The position numbers were made by a program, and so were the translations under genes. From assembly GCA_034436355.1 (NCBI GenBank), contig DAOTVQ010000009.1, positions 1-64,000 on the forward strand: a DNA stretch of 64,000 bases, given 5' to 3'. The DNA is from CP2-2F sp034436355 (GTDB taxonomy: Bacteria > Chloroflexota > Anaerolineae > Aggregatilineales > UBA2796). Positions 43,139 through 52,028 of the stretch are shown one piece after another. The notes beneath the pieces were generated by a model, which searched no databases, had not been told where the DNA came from, and worked only from the letters and a program-made list of their open reading frames with translations. Numbering within the stretch: position 1 is the stretch's first letter; each line of letters opens with the position of its first letter.

Positions 43139-44977
43139 ATGGCTCATCGCCTTACCCGCTTACTGGCGCTCGGGCTATGTGTGGTGCTTAGTGCAGCGCT
43201 GCTGCCGCCCGCACTGCCTGCCCGCGCCTTTCAACCTGATTTTGGTGCGCCGTTCGTTCAGGCGAATGAGACCGGCTCGAACTGGACGGGCGCGTACTTC
43301 CCAAACCGTGATTTGCAAGGCACGCCTGCTTTCACACGCATTGATCCAGCAGTCGTTTTCAACTGGGGACCGAATTCACCCGGGCCCGGCATTGGCGTGC
43401 AGAATTGGTCGGTGCGTTGGCAGGGTGTGCAATACCTGAATGCCGGCACCTACCGCCTGACGGTGCGCTCGGATGACGGCGTTCGCATCTATGTGAACGG
43501 GCAGTTAGTCATCAACGAGTGGCGCGAACAAGCACCCACCACCTTCACCCGCGATATTCAAGTCTCAGCAGGTGTTCACGCCTTCCAAATTGATTATTTT
43601 CAGGGTTTAGGCGATGCCAGCATCGCCTTCTCTTGGCAGTACATCCAAACGCAAAGCAGCGCCTGGACAGCGCAGTATTTCAACAATCCCAACCTGAGCG
43701 GCGCGCCCGTCATGACGCGCCTTGAGCCGCGCATTGACCACTTCTGGGGGCTGGGTTCGCCTGATCCGTTGGTGGTGCCTTCTGATCGCTTCAGCGCACG
43801 CTACACGGCAACGCTGCCCTTCCAAGCGGCAACCTACCGCTTTGTGCTGGCGGGTGATGACGGTGTGCGGCTGTTCATCAACGACATTTTGGTGATTGAG
43901 CAATGGCGGCGGCAGAGCATCACCGCTTACAGCATTGATGTGGCGCTGGCGGCGGGCTTGCATACGATCCGCGTCGAATACTTTGAGGAGACTGAACAGG
44001 CAGCCGTGCGCCTGACTATTCAGCTTGCCATCGGCTCACCCTACGGCGCACAATCCGATTTCTGGTATGGCGAATACTACGCCAACCCGAACCTGAGCGG
44101 CTCGCCTAGTTTCATCCGCAACGATGGACTTAGCGGCATTAATTTCAATTGGAACACCGCACCGCCGGTGCCGGGCTTCCCACGCGATTACTGCTCGGTG
44201 CGCTGGACACGCCGCATCTGCACGCCCGGACGCCCAACGCGCTTCTACTTGTATGTGGATGACGGTGCGCGCCTGTTCATTGATGGCACCCTGATCATAG
44301 ATGCGTGGGGCTTAAAGCCTGATACGGTCTATCAGCGCTTTGTAGACCTCACCGCGGGCTGCCACGATCTGCGTGTAGAATATCAGCAGCAGACCTTGCA
44401 AAGTTTCATCGTGCTGACCTGGGATCCGCCGGACGCGCAGAATCCTGCCCTACCGATTCCGGGCGTCACGCCGGGCAGCGGCGGGCAACCTGCCAATGTG
44501 GTCGGCTTGGTCATCAACGCCAGCACATTGAACGTCCGTAGCGCGGCAAGCCTTAATGCGGCGGTGCTAGAGCAAATTCGCGGCGGCTCGTTCGTCACGG
44601 TCTTGGCGCGCAACGCTGCCGCCACATGGCTGCGAATCCGCACGCAAAGCGGCGTGGTGGGCTGGGTGAATGCATCGTTCATCCAAACCAACCTGAGCAA
44701 CCTCTCCACGTTACCTATTGATGGCAGTGTGGGCGGCGTGCCGCAGCCAACCGGCGTGCGCGGCAGGCTGACCTCAGGCTTGCGCCTGCGCGAAGGGCCC
44801 GGCACAACCTTCCGCCAATACTTCACCATTGAATGGGGGCAAACGGTGGATTTGCTAGGGCGCAGCGCCGACGGTCAGTGGTATCAGGTCATTTATAATG
44901 GGCAGAACGGCTGGATATACGCGCCTTACGTCCAGATCATACAAGGCAGCCCGCTAAGTTTGCCGATCACAGGCTAA
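43139..44977 (+). CDS. secreted protein with three PA14-like domains and two SH3 domains
   Basis: 612 residues with a signal peptide (cut near ARAF, 30). Three copies of a PA14-like beta-barrel follow, at about 46-168, 175-297 and 310-435. Each has the block D-D-G-x-R-(I/L)-(Y/F)-(V/I)-(N/D)-G/D and a late FEV/IRVEY-type strand. Two bacterial SH3 domains complete it, near 455-520 and 540-605 (LNVRSAASLNAAVL, LRLREGPGTTFRQY). PA14 domains bind glycans; SH3 repeats bind cell wall. A role in adhesion or recognition is likely. AAGGGGGA precedes the ATG. Confidence 0.85.
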   Translation: MAHRLTRLLALGLCVVLSAALLPPALPARAFQPDFGAPFVQANETGSNWTGAYFPNRDLQGTPAFTRIDPAVVFNWGPNSPGPGIGVQNWSVRWQGVQYLNAGTYRLTVRSDDGVRIYVNGQLVINEWREQAPTTFTRDIQVSAGVHAFQIDYFQGLGDASIAFSWQYIQTQSSAWTAQYFNNPNLSGAPVMTRLEPRIDHFWGLGSPDPLVVPSDRFSARYTATLPFQAATYRFVLAGDDGVRLFINDILVIEQWRRQSITAYSIDVALAAGLHTIRVEYFEETEQAAVRLTIQLAIGSPYGAQSDFWYGEYYANPNLSGSPSFIRNDGLSGINFNWNTAPPVPGFPRDYCSVRWTRRICTPGRPTRFYLYVDDGARLFIDGTLIIDAWGLKPDTVYQRFVDLTAGCHDLRVEYQQQTLQSFIVLTWDPPDAQNPALPIPGVTPGSGGQPANVVGLVINASTLNVRSAASLNAAVLEQIRGGSFVTVLARNAAATWLRIRTQSGVVGWVNASFIQTNLSNLSTLPIDGSVGGVPQPTGVRGRLTSGLRLREGPGTTFRQYFTIEWGQTVDLLGRSADGQWYQVIYNGQNGWIYAPYVQIIQGSPLSLPITG

Positions 44978-45004
44978 GGCAGCGCTGCACAGCTCGCTTG
45001 CTGC

Positions 45005-45940
45005 CTAGCGTTGGATATCCACCTCGCAAGGCGGCAGGCTACTGCCATTCTTCAAAAAGACAGTTAGGCGCAGCATATAGCGTGCTGCGCTTAGCCTACT
45101 CAGATCGGCGTTTTCCACCAACAGACCTTCGCGCACAGGGCGGCGCACATTTGCCAGCAAGATTGAAGGCTGCTGTGTAGCATCCTCACCGATGAACAGG
45201 TACAGTTCGTAGTGGTCAAAATCAGGGTGATCCGCCGTGCCGCGCACATCAAGATCGGCAAGGTTGATGCGCCCTTCAGGGCGCGGCAGCGTGATGCGCG
45301 CCTTCGGATCAGGGCAGCGGGCAAGCAGGGCAGCCGCGTAGGTTTGCGTCGGTGCGAAGGCAAGCGCCGCGGCGGTTTGCTCACGGCGTCTTTCCTGTTG
45401 CATCAGTCCATTTTGTTGCGCCAAACTGATGAATACCACATTGGCGAGAAAGACCAAGCCGAGGATGGTTAGCACATAGCGATAGGGGCTGAAAAAGAGA
45501 TTCCGCACAGCATCGCGGTAGGGATTGTTATGGCGCGTGTACTGCGGCTTGACGGTGCGGTACCATGCCCAGAACTCGTCGCCTTCCATGCGTTCGGGCG
45601 TGCGGCGCGGTGTCTCGCGTTCAGGCGTAGATCGCTGCGGCTGAGTCCACCATGCGGGGTCAGCGGCATAGTGTGTTTGGCGGCGTTGGCGGTCATATTC
45701 CCAACGGCGGGCAGCATCACTCAGCACAGCGTATGCCTCGTTCAGGCGGCGAAACTGCTCGGTTGCCCAAGCCACGCGCTCAGGGTTGCGGTCGGGGTGA
45801 ACTTCCTTCGCCTTCTGGCGGAATGCCTGCTGCACCTGATCAGCGTTGGCGTTGGCAGGCACGCCAAGCACGCTGTAAAAATCGTTCTTCGGATCGTAGC
45901 GAATGACGCGGCGCTTCACGGGCTTGCTCGACCTATACAC
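45005..45940 (-). CDS. membrane-anchored DnaJ-domain protein
   Basis: 311 residues. Residues 20-85 are a J domain (DFYSVLGVPANANADQVQQA, HPD in EVHPDRN, LNEAYAVLSD). A charged linker follows, then one membrane helix (about 153-173, YVLTILGLVFLANVVFISLA), then an outward beta domain. It has no Gly/Phe or zinc-finger region, so it is not the general chaperone DnaJ. It probably recruits DnaK to a membrane site. The C-terminal domain is unrecognised. Confidence 0.85.
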   Translation of the reverse strand: MYRSSKPVKRRVIRYDPKNDFYSVLGVPANANADQVQQAFRQKAKEVHPDRNPERVAWATEQFRRLNEAYAVLSDAARRWEYDRQRRQTHYAADPAWWTQPQRSTPERETPRRTPERMEGDEFWAWYRTVKPQYTRHNNPYRDAVRNLFFSPYRYVLTILGLVFLANVVFISLAQQNGLMQQERRREQTAAALAFAPTQTYAAALLARCPDPKARITLPRPEGRINLADLDVRGTADHPDFDHYELYLFIGEDATQQPSILLANVRRPVREGLLVENADLSRLSAARYMLRLTVFLKNGSSLPPCEVDIQR

Positions 45941-46013
45941 GGATAGCGTTCAGATTAATTTTAGAGCAAGCCTGCACCTTTTGCACACTCACTTTCACGA
46001 AAAATTCAGCCTG

Positions 46014-46266
46014 CTATTCGCCGCCGCCATCACTGCCACCGCCGCTATCGCCACCTGAATCACCGCCGGAATCGCTATAGTCATCTCTGCCTTCGCCACT
46101 GCCCTGCTCACGGTCATCCCGATCCTGTGGCTGTGTGCTGCTACCATAGTACATATACGGCAGGTGGCTATCGCCGCTGCGAGCGACCTGCTTTCTTGGT
46201 GCCTCTGTTTGAAAACAAGACGATGACCAAAATGATCACTATAACGATGCCAATGCCAACTTCCAT
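46014..46266 (-). pseudogene. small membrane protein with Gly/Asp-rich tail, split by a frameshift
   Basis: From ATG 46266 (GGAG 8 bases upstream) the minus strand encodes a 32-residue peptide, MEVGIGIVIVIILVIVLF and then basic, ending at TAG 46168. Shifting by one base just before that stop gives a continuous frame to 46014 encoding HLPYMYYGSS and an acidic Gly/Ser/Asp-rich tail (SDSGGDSGGDSGGGSDGGGE). A single-helix protein with such a tail is a familiar design. The total length of 253 bases is one off a multiple of three, as a one-base insertion or loss would give. It may be a pseudogene, a sequencing error or a programmed shift. Confidence 0.55.
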
Positions 46267-46349
46267 GTGTACACTCCGAGCCATTTTACTATTGTGTGCC
46301 ACCTGCCGCTGACTACGTTCTATGCAGACACACCACCTTTGCGGAGGGG

Positions 46350-48062
46350 CTACCACGCCTTCACATGGAATAGCACAACTTGCGCGGCGTGTGCCTGATC
46401 CGCGTAAAGGTGCAGCGCGTAAGTGCCTGTCTCTAGCGAGTCGGGCAGGGTAAACTGCCAATCAGCGATGATCCAGCCCTCAGCATCAGGCGCAGGCAGC
46501 GGCGGCATTTCGGCACGCTGAAGCAGGCTGCCTTCGGCGTTGTGCAGCCCTAACGCCCAAGTCGGCGCGCTTGATGAATCACCACGCCACCACAGCTGCA
46601 CAGCTAGCCGCTCACCTTCACGGAAAACGCCGAGATCGGGCATGTGGACGTTTTGCAGCGTGCCGCCGTGAAAGGTGAGCGCGCCAAGCGGCACACCTTC
46701 AGGGTTGGGCGGCGCTTCATAAAGGCGCGTCATGAAGTCCCACGTGCCAAACCAACGCGTCACCGTGCGCCCTTCCCGAATGTTGTCAAATAGCGGCTGC
46801 GTTTCCGAGCCTTCAGTCAGGATGTACCACACACGGCGAAAACCGACTCCGTCGGCGTGCAGCGGCAAGCCGTTTGGAAAATAGACGCGGCTGAAATATT
46901 CCCACACCTCTGGCAGCGAGCCGCGCAAATTCGGATCGCGCACCACCACATCGCCACCGCGCAGCAGCACGGCAAGCTGCGGCATCGAGTCCAGCATGTT
47001 CGGCGTCGGGATGACGTAACGCCCTGAGTCAGGCATTTGGAAGGCAAGCGCGGCAAAAAGCAGTGTGCCGATCAGGGCGTTGGCACCGCGCAGCCGTGCG
47101 GCAGCCACACCTAGCCCACTGCCAAGCAGCAGCGCCGCGCCGATCATGACCCATGCCAAATGACGTGCGCTGAAAAAGCCTAACAACGGATTCAGAAAAT
47201 AGGCAAGCAGCGGCGTCAGCGCCAACGTGCTAACTGCCAGCAACAAGCGCGGACGGCGCACCAACAAGGCAACCGCCAACAGGCACAGCGCAGCATATAA
47301 CCAGAATGGCGCGCCGAATAAATCAGCGTAGAGCGTGCCGAGTGCTTCGGGCAGCGGCGGCAGCGCAAGGCGTGCAACTGCCTGTGCGCGTGTGCCGTCA
47401 GTGATAATGGTTGACTTGGCGAACAGTTCCGGCAAGGCAAGCACGGTCAGGATGAGCGTTGGCTGCCACCAACGCCATAGGCGGCGCGGGTACATGATCA
47501 GGCTAAAGATGCCGATCAAGATGAAGGGCAGCAGGCTGACAAGGTGCGTGTAGAACATGCCTGCCAGCACAACGCCCAGCAGCCACGCCCGCCGCCAGCT
47601 TGGTGCGTGAAAGTAGCGCACAGTCAGCCACAGCCCCGCCGCAGTGAGCGCAGTCAGCAAAGCGTAGCCGCGCACCACAACACCAATGTGCAGATTGATG
47701 GCAAACGCGCCAAAGGCAGCCATGCTGAGCAAACCGCTGGCAGGGCTGCTGCTGAGCCGCCGCGCTAACCGAAAGACGCACGCCGCGCCGATCAGGAAGG
47801 TGAACACGCTTGCCAAACGCGCCACCACAGGCTGAAAGCCAACCGCACTTTGCCAAATGCCCTGCACCTGATAGTGTAAAGGCGTCCAGTCATAGGGCGT
47901 CCAGCGCAGAATTTCAGCAGGCGTGCCAATGCTCTGCCAGATTGACCAGACCTCATCATGATCCATCAGGTAGTTATCCAGCAGGCGCAGGCGTGCCGCA
48001 ACGATCAGCAGGGCAAGCAGGGCAAAGGCAAGCGGCACAAAACGGCGTATAGACATGCTCAC
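46350..48062 (-). CDS. membrane glycosyltransferase (GT-C fold, PMT/GT39-like)
   Basis: 570 residues with about ten membrane helices in the first 360 residues. The first outer loop has DHDEVWS, the acidic motif of GT-C transferases. About 200 soluble, beta-rich C-terminal residues follow. It starts at GTG 48062 or ATG 48056; neither has a strong ribosome site. It follows the solute-binding gene by 3 bases. It probably transfers a sugar from a lipid-linked donor to an outside acceptor; both are unknown. Confidence 0.75.
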   Translation of the reverse strand: MSMSIRRFVPLAFALLALLIVAARLRLLDNYLMDHDEVWSIWQSIGTPAEILRWTPYDWTPLHYQVQGIWQSAVGFQPVVARLASVFTFLIGAACVFRLARRLSSSPASGLLSMAAFGAFAINLHIGVVVRGYALLTALTAAGLWLTVRYFHAPSWRRAWLLGVVLAGMFYTHLVSLLPFILIGIFSLIMYPRRLWRWWQPTLILTVLALPELFAKSTIITDGTRAQAVARLALPPLPEALGTLYADLFGAPFWLYAALCLLAVALLVRRPRLLLAVSTLALTPLLAYFLNPLLGFFSARHLAWVMIGAALLLGSGLGVAAARLRGANALIGTLLFAALAFQMPDSGRYVIPTPNMLDSMPQLAVLLRGGDVVVRDPNLRGSLPEVWEYFSRVYFPNGLPLHADGVGFRRVWYILTEGSETQPLFDNIREGRTVTRWFGTWDFMTRLYEAPPNPEGVPLGALTFHGGTLQNVHMPDLGVFREGERLAVQLWWRGDSSSAPTWALGLHNAEGSLLQRAEMPPLPAPDAEGWIIADWQFTLPDSLETGTYALHLYADQAHAAQVVLFHVKAW

Positions 48063-48065
48063 CGA

Positions 48066-49817
48066 TCAGCCTGTGATGCGGATGCCGAACAACTCGCCAC
48101 CGCCCAGATAGATGATCTGTGGCAGCGGCTCACCTAGGTTCCAGTGTTCGCGCCACAGCCGCTGATAGGTGCCATCGCGGGACATCTCTTGCAGCGTGGC
48201 TTCAACCAGCCAACGGAAAGCCACATCGTTGCGTGGCACGCCGAAGGCAATCGGGCGCGGATCGTAGAGGCGCGGCGTCAGCGTCACACGGTTAGCATTT
48301 GCCTGTGCCAGTGGCACAACGCGCAGTGCATCGCCAAAGAAAACGCGCACATTGTTATCAAAGACTGCCATGACTGCCTCGCGCTCATCGCTGTAGCGCG
48401 CATTCCGAATGGTTGGCGCGCTGATACCGACGCTGACTGCCAAATTCTTAGCGATCTCGAAGGCTTCGGCATCATCAGCATAGGTGCCGATCACACGGCT
48501 GCCCGTCCGCAGATCGCCAAAGCCTTGCACCGTGCTTTGGACGCGCACAAACATGCGGTAGCCACGTTCGGCATAGACGCCTGCATAATCCACACGGTCA
48601 ATCGGGCTCCAGCGCGGCGTCAGCCCAACCGCTAGATCAGCGCCGCCGCTTGCCAGCACATCCTCAGGGTTTGCAAACGAGCCTTGCACGAGGGCAACTT
48701 GCACATTCCAGCGGCGCGCCATCTCAAAGATCAGCGCGCTGTTGAAGCGCTCCAAGAGTGAGGTCTGCCCGTTAGCATCGGGTGGTGTGCCTAAGCCTGC
48801 CACGCGCAGCGGCTCGCCAGCGCGCAGGCGTTCCACCACAGAGCGCTCAGGGCGCAGCACGTCGACTGGAAAATCTTGCAGCAGGCGCGGATCAGCATCC
48901 AGATCGCGCCACACAACGGGAATGACACGATCCGTGCGTGCCATCAAGCCTTCGGGAAACCACAGATCGTAGATGGGCGTCAGGCGGTCGGAGGCTGCCA
49001 TGCGCTGCAAGGTGCGGTTCACCAGCGTGCGGAGGTTTTCATCATGGCGCAGCATGGCAATGCCGTAAGGCTCGCTGCGGAAGGCGCCTTGCAGCAGCTT
49101 CACACCCTGAATGCCGCCCAAGCGCACGCGCTGATCCAACGCCCAACGGTCATCTACAAGGGCGGCAATTTGGCGGGCGCCAAGCGCGGCAAGCGCATCA
49201 TCCAGCATAGCATAGCGCTGCACATTTGCCTGAAGGTTGTTGGCAGCGCTCCACGCAAGGAAGGCTTCTTCGCCACGAGAGCCAGCTACTACACCGACGG
49301 GCTGTCCGCCCAACTCGGTGATGTTCTGCTGCGGCGAATCTGCCATGGCAAGCGCCACCTGCAAGCCGACGAAAATCGGGTGGCTGAAATCAAGGTGATC
49401 GGGTGCATCACGCCGTATGATTTGCTGCCCCATCAGCAGATCAATTTCGCCGCTTTGCAACATAGCATCAGCGGTATGGCGCGTCACGTGGCGCAGTTCC
49501 AACGCAATACCCCAGTCCTCAGCGATGGCACGGGCAATATCTGCCTCAAAGCCTTCCACCACACCCAGCGCGTTAATGCCAGCAAACGGCTTGATGTTGA
49601 AGGGAATACCTACAACGAGTGTTTGCGGCTCGCGTTCGCGGATGCGGGCAAGGGCAGAGCGCGTAATGGGCGGGTAAGGTGTAGGCGTGGGTGGCGGCGG
49701 TACAAGGGTTGGTGGCACACGTGTGGGCGTATCTTGGGCTGTGGCAGGCGCGGCAGCATTGGCTAGGAAGAGCAGTGCCACCAGCACAATCAGCAGGGAA
49801 AGGCGAAAAAGATGCAT
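48066..49817 (-). CDS. secreted protein with two tandem solute-binding (SBP_bac_3) domains
   Basis: 583 residues. A signal peptide ends near ATAQ (about 28), then a short Pro/Thr linker. The first type-3 periplasmic binding domain (about 60-290: GVVEGFEADIARAIAEDWGI) and a second (about 325-575: TSLLERFNSALIFEMARRWN, DVLASGGADLAVGLTPRWSP) follow. Both resemble amino-acid-binding receptors. ATG 49817 is chosen for AGGA 7 bases upstream. No permease or ATPase gene accompanies it, so it may serve a distant transporter or a sensor. Confidence 0.82.
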   Translation of the reverse strand: MHLFRLSLLIVLVALLFLANAAAPATAQDTPTRVPPTLVPPPPTPTPYPPITRSALARIREREPQTLVVGIPFNIKPFAGINALGVVEGFEADIARAIAEDWGIALELRHVTRHTADAMLQSGEIDLLMGQQIIRRDAPDHLDFSHPIFVGLQVALAMADSPQQNITELGGQPVGVVAGSRGEEAFLAWSAANNLQANVQRYAMLDDALAALGARQIAALVDDRWALDQRVRLGGIQGVKLLQGAFRSEPYGIAMLRHDENLRTLVNRTLQRMAASDRLTPIYDLWFPEGLMARTDRVIPVVWRDLDADPRLLQDFPVDVLRPERSVVERLRAGEPLRVAGLGTPPDANGQTSLLERFNSALIFEMARRWNVQVALVQGSFANPEDVLASGGADLAVGLTPRWSPIDRVDYAGVYAERGYRMFVRVQSTVQGFGDLRTGSRVIGTYADDAEAFEIAKNLAVSVGISAPTIRNARYSDEREAVMAVFDNNVRVFFGDALRVVPLAQANANRVTLTPRLYDPRPIAFGVPRNDVAFRWLVEATLQEMSRDGTYQRLWREHWNLGEPLPQIIYLGGGELFGIRITG

Positions 49818-49950
49818 AAAGCGTCCTGAACTTGTTGGTTTGCGGCGGCACATTGTAGCACACTCTGCGCAGTGGGGAAACTCTGTTGGGCAGGCTTGTC
49901 TTGCGCCAATCGTCACACGATCAGGCGCTCATCAGCAGCGTGAAATTCCC

Positions 49951-49974
49951 CTCAGCCAACCCTTTTTGGCTGAG
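49951..49974. terminator. stem-loop downstream of pruA
   Basis: A 9-bp stem (CTCAGCCAA with TTGGCTGAG, six-base loop) lies in the 208-base gap between the pruA stop and the solute-binding gene start on the minus strand. No T run follows, so it is only terminator-like. Confidence 0.5.
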
Positions 49975-50025
49975 AGGAAGATTGTGTGGGTGTGCAAAAT
50001 GAACGGCTTCCCACAGCACACAGCA

Positions 50026-51591
50026 CTACAGTTTTTCGCTGATGGATTTCGCCTGTGTGAACAGCAGTAGATAATCCGGTCCGCCGGCTTTGCTATCCGT
50101 GCCGGACATATTAAAGCCGCCAAACGGATGCACGCCAACCATAGCGCCGGTGCATTTGCGGTTGAAATACAAGTTGCCTACATGATACTCGCGGCGTGCC
50201 TGCTCCAACCGTTCGCGGCTCTGGCTGTAAACAGCGCCCGTCAAACCGAATTCGGTGCCGTTCGCAATCTGCAAGGCGTGGTCATAGTCTTGGGCGCGGA
50301 TGAGGGCAAGGACGGGCCCGAAAATTTCCTCTTGAGCAATGCGCGCATGGGCAGCCACATCGCCAAACACGGTCGGCTCGATAAAGTAGCCGCCTTCGGG
50401 CGTCACCTTTGCCTTGCCGCCGCACAGCAGCTTGCCTTCCTGCGTGCCGATCTCAATGTATTCAAGAATTTTTTGCATTGCCTTCGCGTCCGAGACCGGT
50501 CCCTGATCGATCTCCGGTGCTTGATCAGGCGCGCCTTGCGTCAGTTGGCGCGTTTTTTCCACAACGCGGGCTGCCACCTGCTCATAGACGGAGTCCACAA
50601 TGATTGCCCGTGAGCCTGCCGAGCATTTCTGCCCCTGAAAGCCAAAGGCACTGACCACAATGCCCGTTGCGGCTGCCTCAAGGTCGGCAGTTTCATCCAC
50701 CACGACGGCATCTTTGCCGCCCATTTCCAGCACGGTGCGCTTGAGCCAAAGCTGACCGGGATGCACTTTTGAGGCACGCTCAAAGATGCGCATCCCAACC
50801 TCTTTGCTGCCCGTGAAGGCGATAAAGCGCGTCTTGGGATGATCGACCAGCGTATCGCCAATCGCCGCACCGGGACCGGGCAAGAAGTTCAGCACGCCGT
50901 TGGGCAAGCCCAAATTCCACAAGATTTCGCAGAACTTATAGGCGATGATCGGCGTGATGCTGGCAGGCTTTAGCACTACCGTGTTGCCTGCCACAATAGC
51001 GGCACTCGTCATGCCGACCATAATCGCGTTCGGGAAGTTCCATGGCGGAATGACTGCACCAACGCCCAACGGAATGTACTGCAATTCGGATTGTTCACCA
51101 GGCAGCGTGTAAAGCTGATCGCTGGCGCTTTTCAAGCGGATGGCTTGCCGTGCGTAGTATTCCAAGAAGTCTATTGCCTCGGCGGTATCCGCATCTGCTT
51201 CTGCCCAGCTCTTGCCAATCTCAAAGACCATCCACGCGCTGAACTCATGTTTGCGGCGGCGCATTTCGGCGGCGGCGCGCAGCAGGTAACGCGCACGCTC
51301 TGCCAAATCTACAAACTGCCACTTTTTGAATGCCTCGGCTGCCACCTCAACAGCGCGCTCGGCATCTTCTTTGCGCCCAGCCGCCACGCTGCCGACGATC
51401 TCGGCAGGGCGAGATGGATTTAGAGACTGGATCGAGTCGCCTGTTTGGATGTCATTGGCGCCGATCCGAATTGGATATTGCTTGCCAAGCTGGCTGCGAA
51501 CATAGGCGATTGCCTGTTGGAAGGCGGCACGGTGGGCTGGATCGCTGAAATTCGTCAGCGGCTCATTTTTGAAGTCGGGCAATTTTGCCAT
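50026..51591 (-). CDS. pruA: 1-pyrroline-5-carboxylate dehydrogenase
   Basis: 521 residues, the length of the stand-alone P5C dehydrogenases. The NAD-binding aldehyde dehydrogenase core has PPWNFPNAIMVGM, FTGSKEVGMRIF, the general base Glu in LEMGGKD and the catalytic Cys in FQGQKCSAGSR. It oxidises glutamate semialdehyde to glutamate, the last step of proline breakdown. No proline dehydrogenase gene is nearby. The minus-strand -10 TATAAT at 51636-51641 is a likely part of its promoter. Confidence 0.92.
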   Translation of the reverse strand: MAKLPDFKNEPLTNFSDPAHRAAFQQAIAYVRSQLGKQYPIRIGANDIQTGDSIQSLNPSRPAEIVGSVAAGRKEDAERAVEVAAEAFKKWQFVDLAERARYLLRAAAEMRRRKHEFSAWMVFEIGKSWAEADADTAEAIDFLEYYARQAIRLKSASDQLYTLPGEQSELQYIPLGVGAVIPPWNFPNAIMVGMTSAAIVAGNTVVLKPASITPIIAYKFCEILWNLGLPNGVLNFLPGPGAAIGDTLVDHPKTRFIAFTGSKEVGMRIFERASKVHPGQLWLKRTVLEMGGKDAVVVDETADLEAAATGIVVSAFGFQGQKCSAGSRAIIVDSVYEQVAARVVEKTRQLTQGAPDQAPEIDQGPVSDAKAMQKILEYIEIGTQEGKLLCGGKAKVTPEGGYFIEPTVFGDVAAHARIAQEEIFGPVLALIRAQDYDHALQIANGTEFGLTGAVYSQSRERLEQARREYHVGNLYFNRKCTGAMVGVHPFGGFNMSGTDSKAGGPDYLLLFTQAKSISEKL

Positions 51592-52028
51592 TGTTAAAAA
51601 CCTCTCTTTTTTTGATGCAGCGCATTCACTGAAAGATTATATATAAGTATAACTGATCCGTGCGAAGTGCGCGCTCGTGCTTTCGAGAAGGTATGGCAAG
51701 GTTGCGGCGAATCCGTGCGGAAACACGCCTTTTTAAGACTGTTTCTTCACTGTGAGGTGCCAAGCTGCCGAAAACACACCTTCCCGTTCTCTCAAAGTTG
51801 TTTCAAAAGCGAAAAGCGCCCAAAATAGCGCCTCAAAGTTAGCCTTTTCTTTTCGCCAACCTTTTAATCTATCTAAAATCTTGGCTATAATTTAGTTAAG
51901 CGCTCTTAAGTTACCATATGGACTAGCAATAAAATTACGTAGAGATGGAGCGCTGGCTTTTCGCAGGCGTTGTATATGTTTGTTGATCAAGTCGCTCTAA
52001 TGTGTGGGTAGTGTGCTAAAGCCGTTTT
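51592..52028. other. intergenic region between divergent pruA and the kinase operon
   Basis: This 437-base AT-rich gap separates the divergent pruA and histidine-kinase genes. It contains a minus-strand TATAAT (51636-51641) before pruA and a plus-strand TATAAT (51886-51891) before the kinase gene. I see no gene or repeat in the middle. Confidence 0.6.
51886..51891 (+). promoter_or_regulatory. -10 element of the kinase operon
   Basis: GGCTATAAT lies 137 bases before the kinase start, so a leader of about 130 bases is expected. The -35 is weak (TTTAAT at 51863-51868). Confidence 0.45.

Noticed and set aside
46168..46461. A 97-residue version of the small membrane protein.
   Set aside because: The upstream part overlaps the glycosyltransferase gene and lacks a ribosome site; the membrane part starts at 46266.
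48876..49766. A 296-codon plus-strand open frame.
   Set aside because: It is antisense to the solute-binding gene; its translation has no domain and unlikely composition.
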